From: Ilyomonas sp964249755
GTDB lineage: Bacteria; Bacteroidota; Bacteroidia; Chitinophagales; Chitinophagaceae
Direction: 5' to 3'
Assembly (NCBI GenBank): GCA_964249755.1
Contig: CAXUDB010000002.1
Span: 868,001 to 932,000, forward strand
Length of the DNA stretch: 64,000 nucleotides
In this document: positions 39,432 through 48,081 of the stretch, piece by piece
Layout: each line of letters begins with the position of its first letter
Position numbering within the stretch: the first letter of the stretch is position 1
Position numbers and translations under genes: made by a program
The notes under the pieces: model-generated
Database searches by the model: none
What the model saw: the letters and a program-made list of their open reading frames with translations, nothing else
Told to the model about the DNA's origin: nothing

Positions 39432-40126
39432 TAGTTCACACTAAAATCGTTAGGTTCTACATTCAACCGGTAAATATATTTGTCTATCTGTGCGCCGCGT
39501 GCTGTTCCGGGATAGTTGTTTTTAATTTCCTTATACATATCCAGCGCTTCTTTATTCTTGCCCATCACTTCGCTCAGCATTGCTGCACGAAACAGGTACT
39601 CCGCGGTATTGTCTTTATCATCCGTAAAGGTAGTAGCTGCCTTCTTGTAAGAATCCACAGCTTCCTGTCTCTTATTCAGCTCGCTATACGCATCGCCTAA
39701 GCAACCATAGGCTGCCATTTGCACCGGTTTAGAATCGGTAGAAAAATCGCTCAGGTATTTCACCGTTTCACTAAAGCTGCCTAATTTCAGGTCGCACACG
39801 CCGGCATAATACTTAGCCAGATTGGCTGTCTTAGTGCCATCATAGCTTTTAATTATGGCTAAGAAACCTTTGTTCACACCATCACCATCCAATGCTTTGC
39901 GCAGCGAATCTTGTCCATAATATTCCTGTGCTTTAAAGATGGCATCCTGTGCCTTTTCTTCTTTTGGCTGAACCACCCAGGCATCATAAGCAAACCAGGC
40001 ACCGAAGCCAATAATCAGTACCGCCAGCACGATAGAGGCTGGCTTGCCCCATTTCTGCCATAAGCCTTGCGTATCTCTTTCGGGATGAGAGACGGTTGTT
40101 TTACTCACTTTTGTTTCAACAGCCAT
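39431..40126 (-). CDS. Membrane-anchored tetratricopeptide repeat protein
   Basis: A 231-residue protein. A cytoplasmic N-terminus is followed by one transmembrane helix (ASIVLAVLIIGFGAWFAYDA, residues about 30-50) and three to four TPR-like helical repeats (LAKYYAGVCDLKLGSFSETV, VQMAAYGCLGDAYSELNKRQ, EYLFRAAMLSEVMGKNKEAL). The plan resembles YfgM, an ancillary SecYEG/BamB-associated chaperone. It is coupled to ribH by stop/start overlap; this pairing is common in Bacteroidota as I recall. Function is otherwise inferred from domain only. Confidence 0.82.
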   Translation of the reverse strand: MAVETKVSKTTVSHPERDTQGLWQKWGKPASIVLAVLIIGFGAWFAYDAWVVQPKEEKAQDAIFKAQEYYGQDSLRKALDGDGVNKGFLAIIKSYDGTKTANLAKYYAGVCDLKLGSFSETVKYLSDFSTDSKPVQMAAYGCLGDAYSELNKRQEAVDSYKKAATTFTDDKDNTAEYLFRAAMLSEVMGKNKEALDMYKEIKNNYPGTARGAQIDKYIYRLNVEPNDFSVN

Positions 40127-40200
40127 ATTCGGATTGATGATTTAGAATTTCAAATTTATGATTCAATAAACGCACTACTCATCCCTCACTATTTACGCTC

Positions 40201-41196
40201 TTAATCTTTAATATAAGGATAGTTTTGGTCTCGGTATATATCGCCATACACTTCGCTTTCATCCGGCCAAGCACTCTCTTCTGCAAACTTCACGCTTTGT
40301 TCTACCGCTGCATTCACACGGTCGTCTATCGCCTTGATTTCTTCGTCGGTGGCAAAGTTGTTTTCCTTTATCGTGTTCAGCACAAACGTAATTGGGTCTT
40401 TGCCACGGTACTCTTCTACTTCTTCTTTTGTTCTGTATTTCTGCGGGTCGGAGATAGAATGCCCTTTGTAGCGATAAGTTTTCATTTCGAGCAGGGTAGG
40501 ACCGCCGCCTTCGCGCGCTCTCCGCACAGCCCGATCCACAGCTTCATGAACCGCTTCCGGGTGCATACCATCTACTTTGTCACCGGGCATTTCGTACGAG
40601 TCGGCAAGCTTGTAAATGTCAAGCACATTAGAGGTACGTTCTACCGATGTACCCATTGCATAGTTGTTGTTTTCGCAAATGAAAATCACCGGTATCTTCC
40701 ATAGCATCGCCAGGTTAAAGGTCTCATGCAGAATGCCCTGCCGCGCCGCGCCATCGCCAAAAAAGCACAGGCACACATTATCGGTGCCTTTATATTTTTC
40801 GGCAAATGCAATCCCGGCACCGGCGCCAATCTGCGCACCTACAATGCCATGTCCGCCAAAGAAGTAATGTTCCGAGCTAAAGAAGTGCATACTGCCGCCT
40901 TTTCCTTTGGCAACGCCGGTGGCTTTGCCATATAGTTCTGCCATGCAGGCATCAGCAGTTACACCTTTTGCCAGAGCTAAACCATGGTCGCGATAGCCGG
41001 TAATAAACGGGTCTTCCTGTCGGGTAGCCGTCATGCAGCCCGCAGCAATGGCTTCCTGTCCGATATAAGCATGGAAGAAGCCGCGGATTTTGCCCGCCAT
41101 CTTGTACATTTCTTCTGCTTTCAGTTCAAACTGGCGGATAAGCTGCATCAGTTCGTACCAGTAGAGATAAGTTTCTTTAGAAAATTTGGTAGGCAC
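40201..41196 (-). CDS. pdhA: Pyruvate dehydrogenase E1 component, alpha subunit
   Basis: Decarboxylates pyruvate with thiamine diphosphate (ThDP). The start is GTG at 41196 (VPTKFSKETYLYWYELMQLI, the usual N-terminus); the open frame to 41295 runs into the map locus and adds no homology. ThDP motif: CFFGDGAARQGILHETFNLA to FICENNNYAM (GDG-Nx-NN). HAYIGQEAIAAG, GKGGSMHFFS, VERTSNVLDIYKLADSYEMP and YRYKGHSISDPQKYR (phosphorylation-loop homologue) fit the E1-alpha family. The beta subunit is not adjacent. Confidence 0.94.
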   Translation of the reverse strand: MPTKFSKETYLYWYELMQLIRQFELKAEEMYKMAGKIRGFFHAYIGQEAIAAGCMTATRQEDPFITGYRDHGLALAKGVTADACMAELYGKATGVAKGKGGSMHFFSSEHYFFGGHGIVGAQIGAGAGIAFAEKYKGTDNVCLCFFGDGAARQGILHETFNLAMLWKIPVIFICENNNYAMGTSVERTSNVLDIYKLADSYEMPGDKVDGMHPEAVHEAVDRAVRRAREGGGPTLLEMKTYRYKGHSISDPQKYRTKEEVEEYRGKDPITFVLNTIKENNFATDEEIKAIDDRVNAAVEQSVKFAEESAWPDESEVYGDIYRDQNYPYIKD

Positions 41197-41276
41197 GGCA
41201 TTCAAAATTTGAGGCGGCAAATATAAGGGGAAAGAAGGATTGGTTTTGATGGATGGCTGATAAGGTTTTAAAAACC

Positions 41277-42050
41277 TTATTGGTCTGCTTCCCAAATTTC
41301 ATTCATCTCTGTCAGCACAATGGGTTTCCCGTCAGTAACAACAATGGTATGTTCGTGTTGAGCCATAAAGCCTCCTTTATTTCCAACCATTGTCCAACCG
41401 TCAGGTAGGGTTTCGGTATAGGTTGAGGTTGTAGAGATAAACGTTTCAATAGCAACTGCAGAAGCCTTCTTAAATCTTGTCGGGTTAGAACGGTCCCTGT
41501 AATTTGCTATTTCGCTTGGTTCTTCATGAAGGCTTCTTCCAACTCCGTGTCCCGTAAGGTTTTTAATGACTTTATAACCCTTTTTTTTGGCTTCTGTTTC
41601 TATCAAATACCCAATGTCCGAAAGGCGAACCCCGCCTTTTATATTGTATATGGCTTTATGCAAAATCTGCCTGGAAGCGTCTATCAGTTGTTGATGTCCG
41701 TTCACATCTTCGCCAAGTACAAACGAACCTCCGTTATCACTCCAGAAACCATTCAACTCGGCAGAAACATCAATATTCACCAGATCACCCTCTTTCAGAA
41801 TTCTGTCGTGAGAAGGAATACCGTGACAAAACTCATGGTTCACACTTATGCAGGTCCAGCCCGGAAACCGATAAGTTAAAAACGGGGCCTATTTTGCTCC
41901 AAAGTCGGCTAATATCGCTGCTCCGTAGTTATCCAATTGTTTGGTTGTCATACCGGGTTGCGCATAGTTTCTCATTTCTTTTAAAGTGCAGGCAACAGCC
42001 TCACTTGCTTTATGCATTCCCGTTAGTTCCGCTTCTCTTGTTATTGACAT
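41277..42050 (-). pseudogene. map: Type I methionine aminopeptidase with in-frame amber stop
   Basis: The frame from ATG 42050 reads MSITREAELTGMHKASEAVA through DNYGAAILADFGAK, then TAG (41889-41891), then APFLTYRFPGWTCISVNHEF and CHGIPS to the normal end at 41277. Every codon on both sides aligns with MetAP I, including the active-site His (NHEFCHGIP), metal ligands DVSAELNGFWSDNGGSF, GHGVGRSLHEEP and QHEHTIVV. The single stop at codon 54 truncates the enzyme before its active site unless translation restarts at MNHEFC-like internal codons or the stop is suppressed. MetAP is essential, so another intact copy must exist elsewhere if this one is dead. Sequencing error is also possible. Confidence 0.8.
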
Positions 42051-42143
42051 ATTCGTTTCATTCGTTTGCTCACATAAAATATCGTTATCATCGGGGAACT
42101 AATGCCCCACCGGCTTTGCGTTTGTGGCGGACATTCTTGTTCG

Positions 42144-42751
42144 TCAGCCGCTATAACATAAAACCAAATGTTGACTGGAGTTATATTTTGTTACCCAGAT
42201 ACTTTGCTTGTATGAACGTCGTACAGTCATTTTAAATTCGTCGCTCCAGTCAAATAGTATAGCTGAACCGCCTCGCTGTACAATTGTTTTTACAAAGCTA
42301 TAAATATTTTGTCCGCCCTGCGGGTCAACACCGGCTAAGTCAAAAATAAGATTGCTTGTCCACGATAAAGTAGAATAAATAGAAAGCTGTCGTCTTGGAT
42401 TACCGGCTAATGTCTGTACTTTAATTTTAGGTGTCATCCAAGGTATGTCGTATATCTTTTTATAAATTGGATTCGCTTTGTTTGCGTTCTTGTCAAGATA
42501 AGTTCCAACCGTCATTGGTAAAAAGCGGTCTCTAAACCAACTCTCTTTAAAATGCTCAGCATACTTAAATGATGAAAGAATGTCAACTTCTTTGTTGGAA
42601 GTTTTACCCGTGAATTTGTCAATCAAGGCTCGTGTGATAGAGTAAAAAAAGGTCCGTTCGAAAGTTGGATAATTACAATTTCACCTTTTGTCAAACTGAA
42701 GGATGGAATGATAAAATTGTCAACCGTCTTCTGATGAAATTGTAAAAGCAT
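42144..42751 (-). pseudogene. Frameshifted hypothetical gene, possible ABC-ATPase-like
   Basis: Frame 1 starts at ATG 42751 (MLLQFHQKTVDNFIIPSFSL, then TKGEIVIIQLSNGPFF). It shifts at a run of seven A on the plus strand (42644-42650) into YSITRALIDKFTGKTSNKEV and continues to 42144. One extra T in the coding strand would restore a single ~200-residue protein. KGEIVIIQLSNG resembles the strand before a Walker A and DLAGVDPQGGQNI with GGSAILFDWSDEF resembles the D-loop/His-switch end of an ABC ATPase, but no Walker A is seen. The last ~25 residues look out of register, suggesting further damage. Confidence 0.45.
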
Positions 42752-43290
42752 GTTGTTAAAATAATTGCAGCCAACTCAAAAATAGGTGCAACTTTTCACC
42801 ACAGCAAACTTGCGCCAATACAAATTCCTGCGCATTTTCATTGTTGTCACATTCACTTATCTATCGGGCTTTCTATTTTACACATTTCTTTCTTACTCAC
42901 ATGCATACAGTATAGCCGTACCGGCTTAAAGCGCATCAGGGGCAAGGCCTCTTTTATGTGTTGGTTTTTGCACACTAATTTAATGCTTATCTTTCCTCTT
43001 TCACAGTTTGGTAACGGGTACAAAAAATGTTCAGCCAACCGGCTTAAAAATAGTCTGGTCAAATAATGCATGAGCCCATCTATTATCTGCAAAATATCCG
43101 CACGGCGGTTTAAATTTGGTTTAGAACCATTTGTAACTGCTGTTTCTATTTAAAAAGAAAGGAACTCTACATACCGAACTAAAACTGCTATCCATCAGCC
43201 TCTCACACGGCAAGCCACTCCGCAGACACGAAGACGGATCAAACAGCAAAAGAAGAAAGAGAAATCAATAACGCGCAAAGGGAAATCTTC
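42752..43290. other. Non-coding region before the 43.3-kb repeat array
   Basis: About 540 bp with no supported gene. A 79-codon minus ORF at 42853-43092 has no recognisable features and odd composition. The stretch may contain further remains of the decayed gene upstream. It becomes A-rich toward the repeat array. Confidence 0.35.
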
Positions 43291-43395
43291 TTATAGCAAT
43301 GAGAAATTTTCTCATAGCAAACAATAATATTCTTATAGCAAAAATTTTTCTGCTTATAGCAAAGAATAATGTTCTTATAGCAAACATTTTCGACA
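43291..43395. repeat. Five-unit 21-bp array (TTATAGCAA core)
   Basis: TTATAGCAA or a close variant starts at 43291, 43312, 43333, 43354 and 43375, an exact 21-bp step. Variable bases between cores are A/T-rich (AGAATAATGTTC, AAATTTTTCTGC). The array ends 70 bp before the ATG at 43465. The same period and placement as the array at 11360 point to a common type of upstream element, though the core sequences differ. Confidence 0.8.
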
Positions 43396-43464
43396 GCCAA
43401 AATTAAAACTTTTATTGATAATCAATTCGCAAAAATTTTTATTTAATAACTAAAAATTGCTACT

Positions 43465-43677
43465 ATGCTTAAAAAGAGTCCATTATCAATTTTCCGGGGC
43501 AAACAAGGCTACATGTACGCCATCGCCCTCCTTGCCTGGGATAACTACAGCGACTACCTGACAGATTTTGCAAAAAACACCAGTAAGTGCACAAAGAAGC
43601 TGGCCGAAGAGCAGCAGGCTGCCATCGAAGCTGCCTACAATCAAAAGCTAAATAAGCAAAGGGTATCAGGAAAATAA
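43465..43677 (+). CDS. Small hypothetical protein downstream of the 21-bp array
   Basis: A 70-residue protein, MLKKSPLSIFRGKQGYMYAI then ALLAWDNYSDYLTDFAKN, with a Lys/Gln-rich helical tail (LAEEQQAAIEAAYNQKLNKQ). The start is well defined by the A-rich leader. There is no signal peptide or known domain; the N-terminus resembles small multi-copy proteins I have seen in Chitinophagaceae, but I cannot name the family. It may be a full-length small protein or the truncated start of a longer one. Confidence 0.5.
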   Translation: MLKKSPLSIFRGKQGYMYAIALLAWDNYSDYLTDFAKNTSKCTKKLAEEQQAAIEAAYNQKLNKQRVSGK

Positions 43678-43683
43678 ACCACA

Positions 43684-43725
43684 ATAATAGAAGGGTTTGC
43701 AATAGCATGAAAATCCTTCTATTAT
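43684..43725. terminator. Weak hairpin between convergent genes
   Basis: ATAATAGAAGG (43684-43694) pairs perfectly with CCTTCTATTAT (43715-43725) around a 20-base loop. It lies between the small ORF and the convergent PBP1A gene. The T-run is poor, so termination efficiency is uncertain. Confidence 0.5.
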
Positions 43726-43738
43726 CTGAACCATCAAC

Positions 43739-46120
43739 TTATGGTCGCTTCACCGGCATCACCGCTTTCGGCGTTCCGTTAGTAATCGCTTTCTTTTTAC
43801 TCGTATCTGCCGGTGCCGAGCTTTCCGGCGGAATATCATATTGGTTGTCCGACGAAGGGGGCGGCTGCTGCGCGTCACCACCATAATCGCTTTCACTACC
43901 GTTGCCTTCATCTTCGCCTTCCGCGCCCAATTGCTGCGGCATATCGTTCACCCAGTCGTAGATAATATCGTTCTGCATCACATCCGGTTTGATAAACACA
44001 CTGCGCGTATCAATTGCCAGGCTTTTATCAGCCGATACCTTTTTATAAAACAATCCCCATATCGGCAGCGCCACCGAAGAGCCTTGTCCCACGCTCGTGC
44101 TCGCAAACCGGATGAAGCGGTCATCGCAACCCGTCCAAGTGCCACACAGCAGTTGCGGCGTGTAGCCCATAAACCAGGCATCACTGTTGTCATTGGTTGT
44201 TCCTGTCTTGCCAGCAATATCGCCGCTCACGCCATAGCTCCAGATGCGCCGCCCGGTACCAAACTTCAGCACGCCTTCCATCATACTGATGATGTAATAA
44301 GCCGTCACTTCATTAATCACTTCTTTGCGCTGCGGCAGGTTCGTTTGCAGCACGTTTCCGTTCTTGTCTTCAATACGCGTGATGTACATCGGCTTCACAT
44401 TAAAGCCCCTGCCGGGAAACATGCTGTACGCCTGCATCATCTCGTACAACGAAATTTCTTCCGAGCCTAACGCAATAGAAGGATAGGGTTCTATCTTGGT
44501 AGTAACATTACAGTTGTGCAGAAATTCAACAAAGCGTTTCGCACCTTCGTTGCCGGCGCCTAATTGCTTCATGATGTATGCCGTCGCACAGTTTCTACTC
44601 CAGGCCAAAGCCTGTGCCATCGGCATTGTTCTGCCTGTGCAGGAGGTAGCGGTAGCCGGCACCATGCCTAAGCTGCCAAAACTTTGCTGCACATCCACAA
44701 CGGGTGTGTTGGGCGTAAAGCCTGCATCTTCAATAGCCAGGCTATACAGCAACGGCTTAATGGTAGAACCCACCTGGCGTTTGGTGTTTACATTTACATG
44801 GTCATACTTGAAGGTTTTAAAATCGACGCCACCTACCCAGGCTTTCACTTCGCCGCTTAGCGGGTCCATGGCCATAAAACCAGCCTGCAGCATCTGCCGG
44901 TGATATTTAATGCTGTCCATCGGCGTCATCACTGTGTCTTTGCTTCGGGTTTTGTTCCAGGCAAATACTTTCATGGGCACTTTTACAGAGAACGACTTTT
45001 TAATATCCGTCTCATCAATCCCGTCCTTGCTCATATTCTTCCAGCGGTCGCTCGCTTTCATAGCGGCATCCAGTACATTCTGATGTCCCTTCCACACGCT
45101 GCCGCTTTTTACATCGCTCTGCGCGCTCAAAATCTTTTGCATCGTAGCAATGTGCTGGCCCACCGCTTCTTCCGCATCTAATTGCATACGCGGGTTGATA
45201 GTGGTATAGATTTTCAACCCATCACGGTATAAATCATAGTTGTCGCCGGTCACTTTCTGGTGTGTCTTGCACCACTTCTTCATCTCTTCGCCCAGCACCA
45301 TGCGGAAATAGGGCGCAAGACCTGCGGTTTCGTCCAGCTTTTCATAATTTAAAACGATTTGTTTTTTTTCCAGTGTTTGCGCTTTGTCAGGCGCGAGGTA
45401 ATTGCTTTCTACCATTCTCTCAAGCACCAGGTTTCTTCTGTCAAATGACTGCTTTGGAAAGCGGCGGGGATTATACATACCGGGTCCGTTTACCATACCT
45501 ATCAGCACCGCAGCTTCATCAACACTTAACCGGTCGGGCTCTTTTTGAAAAAAGGTTTTCGCAGCATTGCGAATTCCATAAACGTTGTCGCTAAAGGGTA
45601 CTGTGTTCAGGTAAAGGGCGATAATTTCCTGTTTGGTAAAATTCCTTTCCAGCTTTATTGCTATAATGCTTTCCTTAATTTTTTGAATGACGCGTTTGAT
45701 AGGATTTCTGCTGTAGTCGGTAAAGAGATTTTTAGCGGTTTGCATGGTAATGGTGCTGGCGCCGCCTTCACTCCCAAATGAAGAGATGGCACGGGCAAGC
45801 CCTCGCGCATCAATCCCGCTGTGTGTATAAAAACGTTTGTCTTCAGTAGCCACCAGGGCATTCACCACATCTTTACTGATGTCTTTGTATTCCACATTCA
45901 CACGGTCTTCTAAGTAATACTTGCCCATCAGGGTGCCATCCGCAGCATACACCTGGCTGGCAAGCGAGGCAGATGGGTTTTGCAGTTCTTCAATGGATGG
46001 CATCTTGCCCAACAAACCGAAATTGGCGCAAAGAAGCAAAGCGATAACGAAGCCGATGCCACCGAGAAACGTGATCCAGATAAGCTTAACGCCTCTGTTG
46101 GTCTTAGTTTTTTTCTTCAT
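43739..46120 (-). CDS. Class A penicillin-binding protein (PBP1A-like)
   Basis: A bifunctional peptidoglycan synthase of 793 residues. N-terminal TM helix (WITFLGGIGFVIALLLC). The GT51 domain (about 55-235) has ATEDKRFYTHSGIDARGLAR (catalytic Glu) and GGASTITMQTAKNLF. The transpeptidase domain has RQVGSTIKPLLYSLAIEDAG (SxxK), WSRNCATAYIMKQLG (SxN) and GDIAGKTGTTNDNSDAWFMG (KTGT). The C-terminal tail is acidic then Pro/Ser-rich. It acts in the periplasm. The gene is divergent from lpxB by 194 bp. Confidence 0.95.
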   Translation of the reverse strand: MKKKTKTNRGVKLIWITFLGGIGFVIALLLCANFGLLGKMPSIEELQNPSASLASQVYAADGTLMGKYYLEDRVNVEYKDISKDVVNALVATEDKRFYTHSGIDARGLARAISSFGSEGGASTITMQTAKNLFTDYSRNPIKRVIQKIKESIIAIKLERNFTKQEIIALYLNTVPFSDNVYGIRNAAKTFFQKEPDRLSVDEAAVLIGMVNGPGMYNPRRFPKQSFDRRNLVLERMVESNYLAPDKAQTLEKKQIVLNYEKLDETAGLAPYFRMVLGEEMKKWCKTHQKVTGDNYDLYRDGLKIYTTINPRMQLDAEEAVGQHIATMQKILSAQSDVKSGSVWKGHQNVLDAAMKASDRWKNMSKDGIDETDIKKSFSVKVPMKVFAWNKTRSKDTVMTPMDSIKYHRQMLQAGFMAMDPLSGEVKAWVGGVDFKTFKYDHVNVNTKRQVGSTIKPLLYSLAIEDAGFTPNTPVVDVQQSFGSLGMVPATATSCTGRTMPMAQALAWSRNCATAYIMKQLGAGNEGAKRFVEFLHNCNVTTKIEPYPSIALGSEEISLYEMMQAYSMFPGRGFNVKPMYITRIEDKNGNVLQTNLPQRKEVINEVTAYYIISMMEGVLKFGTGRRIWSYGVSGDIAGKTGTTNDNSDAWFMGYTPQLLCGTWTGCDDRFIRFASTSVGQGSSVALPIWGLFYKKVSADKSLAIDTRSVFIKPDVMQNDIIYDWVNDMPQQLGAEGEDEGNGSESDYGGDAQQPPPSSDNQYDIPPESSAPADTSKKKAITNGTPKAVMPVKRP

Positions 46121-46314
46121 AGCGGGTGCGAATTACCGGAATAAAACGGAGGAACGAAAAACAATAGTGCGAAACTACATGAAGCAATTGTTATACCGGG
46201 GAACGATTGAGGACTGTAGATGGTTAATGGTTTATTACCGAACATTGTATTGATAATTAATAAATGATGGCAACAAGTTTTGCAATTGACCATTAACAAT
46301 TAACCTTTAGCAAT

Positions 46315-47445
46315 ATGAAGTATTACCTCATTGCCGGCGAAGCCAGCGGCGACCTGCATGGCAGCAATCTCATTAAAGAGCTGCACAAGCTGGGTCAGAA
46401 TGCAACCATCCGTTGCTGGGGTGGCGACTTAATGCAAGCTGCCGGCGCCACCCTTGTAAAGCATTACCGCGACTTAGCTTTCATGGGTTTTACTGAAGTG
46501 CTGATGAACCTGCAAACCATCTTAAAAAATATATCATTTTGCAAACAGGATATAACTGATTTTAAACCCGATGTATTGGTGCTGATAGACTATCCCGGTT
46601 TCAACCTTCGCATCTCGGAATGGGCAAAATCGAAAGGTTATAAAACCGTTTTCTACATCTCTCCGCAGGTTTGGGCCTGGAAAGAAAACCGCGTGAAGAA
46701 AATGATGAAAACCATCGACCACATGATTGTTATTCTTCCCTTTGAAAGGGAATATTATGAGACACGATGGAATTGGAAAGTAGAATATGTAGGACACCCG
46801 CTTGTGCAGGTGATTGATGACTATCGCAGGCAGGCAGCCGTCAGCCGTCAGCCGTCAGCCGTCAACGGTGGGCAAAACAACAAAATTATTGCCCTTCTTC
46901 CCGGCAGCCGAAAACAGGAGATTATAAAGAAGCTGCCGGTGATGCTGGAAGTGAGTAAACTGTTTACCGACTATCAGTTTATTGTAGCCAAAGCACCGGG
47001 GCAGGAAGACCATTTTTACGATGCGCTGCTAAAGGGGTATGATAACGTAAGCGCCGTATCTGGAAAAACTTACGATTTACTGATGAAAGCTTCAGCCGCC
47101 CTTGTTACCAGCGGCACGGCTACTTTAGAAACTGCTTTGTTTGGCGTGCCCGAAATTGTTTGTTACAAAGGCAGCCGCATCTCTTATGAAATCGCAAAGC
47201 GGCTGATTACCATTAAATACATTTCGCTGGTGAATTTAATCATGGATAGGCTGGTGGTGAAAGAGTTGATCCAACATCAGCTAACCATATCCAACATTAC
47301 TGCTGAACTGGAACTGTTGTTAACCAATGAAGAAAGAAAACAGCAGCTACAGCAGGATTATACAGCGCTTAAACAAAGGCTGGCTGCCGGCGGCAATGCA
47401 TCCGCCAAAGCCGCTGCGGGCGTGTATCGGGTTGCAACCTCTTAG
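46315..47445 (+). CDS. lpxB: Lipid-A-disaccharide synthase LpxB
   Basis: Joins lipid X and UDP-diacylglucosamine in lipid A synthesis (GT19). A 376-residue protein with MKYYLIAGEASGDLHGSNLI, FMGFTEVLMNL, VLVLIDYPGFNLRISEWAKS, FYISPQVWAWKENRVKKM, VEYVGHPLVQVI, IIALLPGSRKQEI and SGTATLETALFGVPEIVCYK, all intact. Residues about 175-184 (AVSRQPSAVN) are coded by four copies of GCCGTCA and sit between YVGHPL and LLPGSRKQE, a loop that appears tolerant of insertion. Frame is preserved. Confidence 0.95.
   Translation: MKYYLIAGEASGDLHGSNLIKELHKLGQNATIRCWGGDLMQAAGATLVKHYRDLAFMGFTEVLMNLQTILKNISFCKQDITDFKPDVLVLIDYPGFNLRISEWAKSKGYKTVFYISPQVWAWKENRVKKMMKTIDHMIVILPFEREYYETRWNWKVEYVGHPLVQVIDDYRRQAAVSRQPSAVNGGQNNKIIALLPGSRKQEIIKKLPVMLEVSKLFTDYQFIVAKAPGQEDHFYDALLKGYDNVSAVSGKTYDLLMKASAALVTSGTATLETALFGVPEIVCYKGSRISYEIAKRLITIKYISLVNLIMDRLVVKELIQHQLTISNITAELELLLTNEERKQQLQQDYTALKQRLAAGGNASAKAAAGVYRVATS
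46837..46864 (+). repeat. In-frame (GCCGTCA)4 microsatellite inside lpxB
   Basis: Four perfect copies of GCCGTCA in tandem, followed by ACGGTGGG. Because 7 is not a multiple of three, gain or loss of one unit would shift the frame of an essential gene. The unit resembles the CCGTCAGCTGTT repeats in the hairpin at 726-802. Confidence 0.85.
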
Positions 47446-47461
47446 CAGAAGAATAACTTCA

Positions 47462-48058
47462 TTAACCCAACCCATAGGGGCGTTCCAGCAACGGCGGCAA
47501 GCCGATGTATTTGTTGTATAGAGCCGCCATGCCGCTTCCGATGAGCGAACCGGAGATAACGCCGCCTACTACATCTGATGGATAATGAATGCCAATATAA
47601 ATCTGTGCATAGCTCACAGTGGCTGCCCAAACAAACCACCAGTTGCTCCATTTTTTCAACACCGGTTTCAACGTAAAATAAAACAGGCAGGCAGCGCCGA
47701 AATGATTGGTGGCATGTGAAGATGTAAAGCCCGGATTGCCAGGACAACCGTTCAATAACAATCGCACATGGTTCAGCATCTGCGGATCGCTGCACGGGCG
47801 TGGCTTGTTGAACCATAGCTTCACCAAATGGCTGCTGAACTGATCGGTAAGTGTAACAGTGAGTGCAACAACAACAATCCAGGGCCAAATGCGCCAGCCA
47901 AAATTCATCAACACAAACAGGAGCAAAAAAATATAAAGCGGCAGCCAGGTATTTTGATAACGCCACCACGGAAGCACGCCATCCAGAAAAGAAAGGGTCC
48001 AATCGCTGTTTATTTTCTGGAACAGGTATCTGTCGGCTTGTTCAATGGCTTGCCACAT
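47462..48058 (-). CDS. PAP2-family phosphatase
   Basis: A 198-residue membrane phosphatase with about five helices. The three catalytic motifs are KLWFNKPRPCSDP (KxxxxxxRP), SSHATNHFGAA (PSGH-type, here SSHA) and YAQIYIGIHYPSDVVGG (SRxxxxxHxxxD-type, with His and Asp kept and the Arg replaced by Gln/Ile positions). It probably dephosphorylates a lipid pyrophosphate such as undecaprenyl or phosphatidylglycerol phosphate in the membrane. It is convergent with lpxB (16 bp stop to stop). Confidence 0.88.
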   Translation of the reverse strand: MWQAIEQADRYLFQKINSDWTLSFLDGVLPWWRYQNTWLPLYIFLLLFVLMNFGWRIWPWIVVVALTVTLTDQFSSHLVKLWFNKPRPCSDPQMLNHVRLLLNGCPGNPGFTSSHATNHFGAACLFYFTLKPVLKKWSNWWFVWAATVSYAQIYIGIHYPSDVVGGVISGSLIGSGMAALYNKYIGLPPLLERPYGLG

Positions 48059-48081
48059 AAGAAGCGAGGTGTATGGTTAGC

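Noticed and set aside
40201..41295. Longest pdhA frame with ATG start at 41295
   Set aside because: The extra 33 residues lie in the map 3-prime region and lack homology; GTG 41196 gives the usual E1-alpha N-terminus.
42853..43092. 79-residue minus-strand ORF before the second array
   Set aside because: Odd composition with no hydrophobic pattern or homology that I can recognise; likely chance or remnant.
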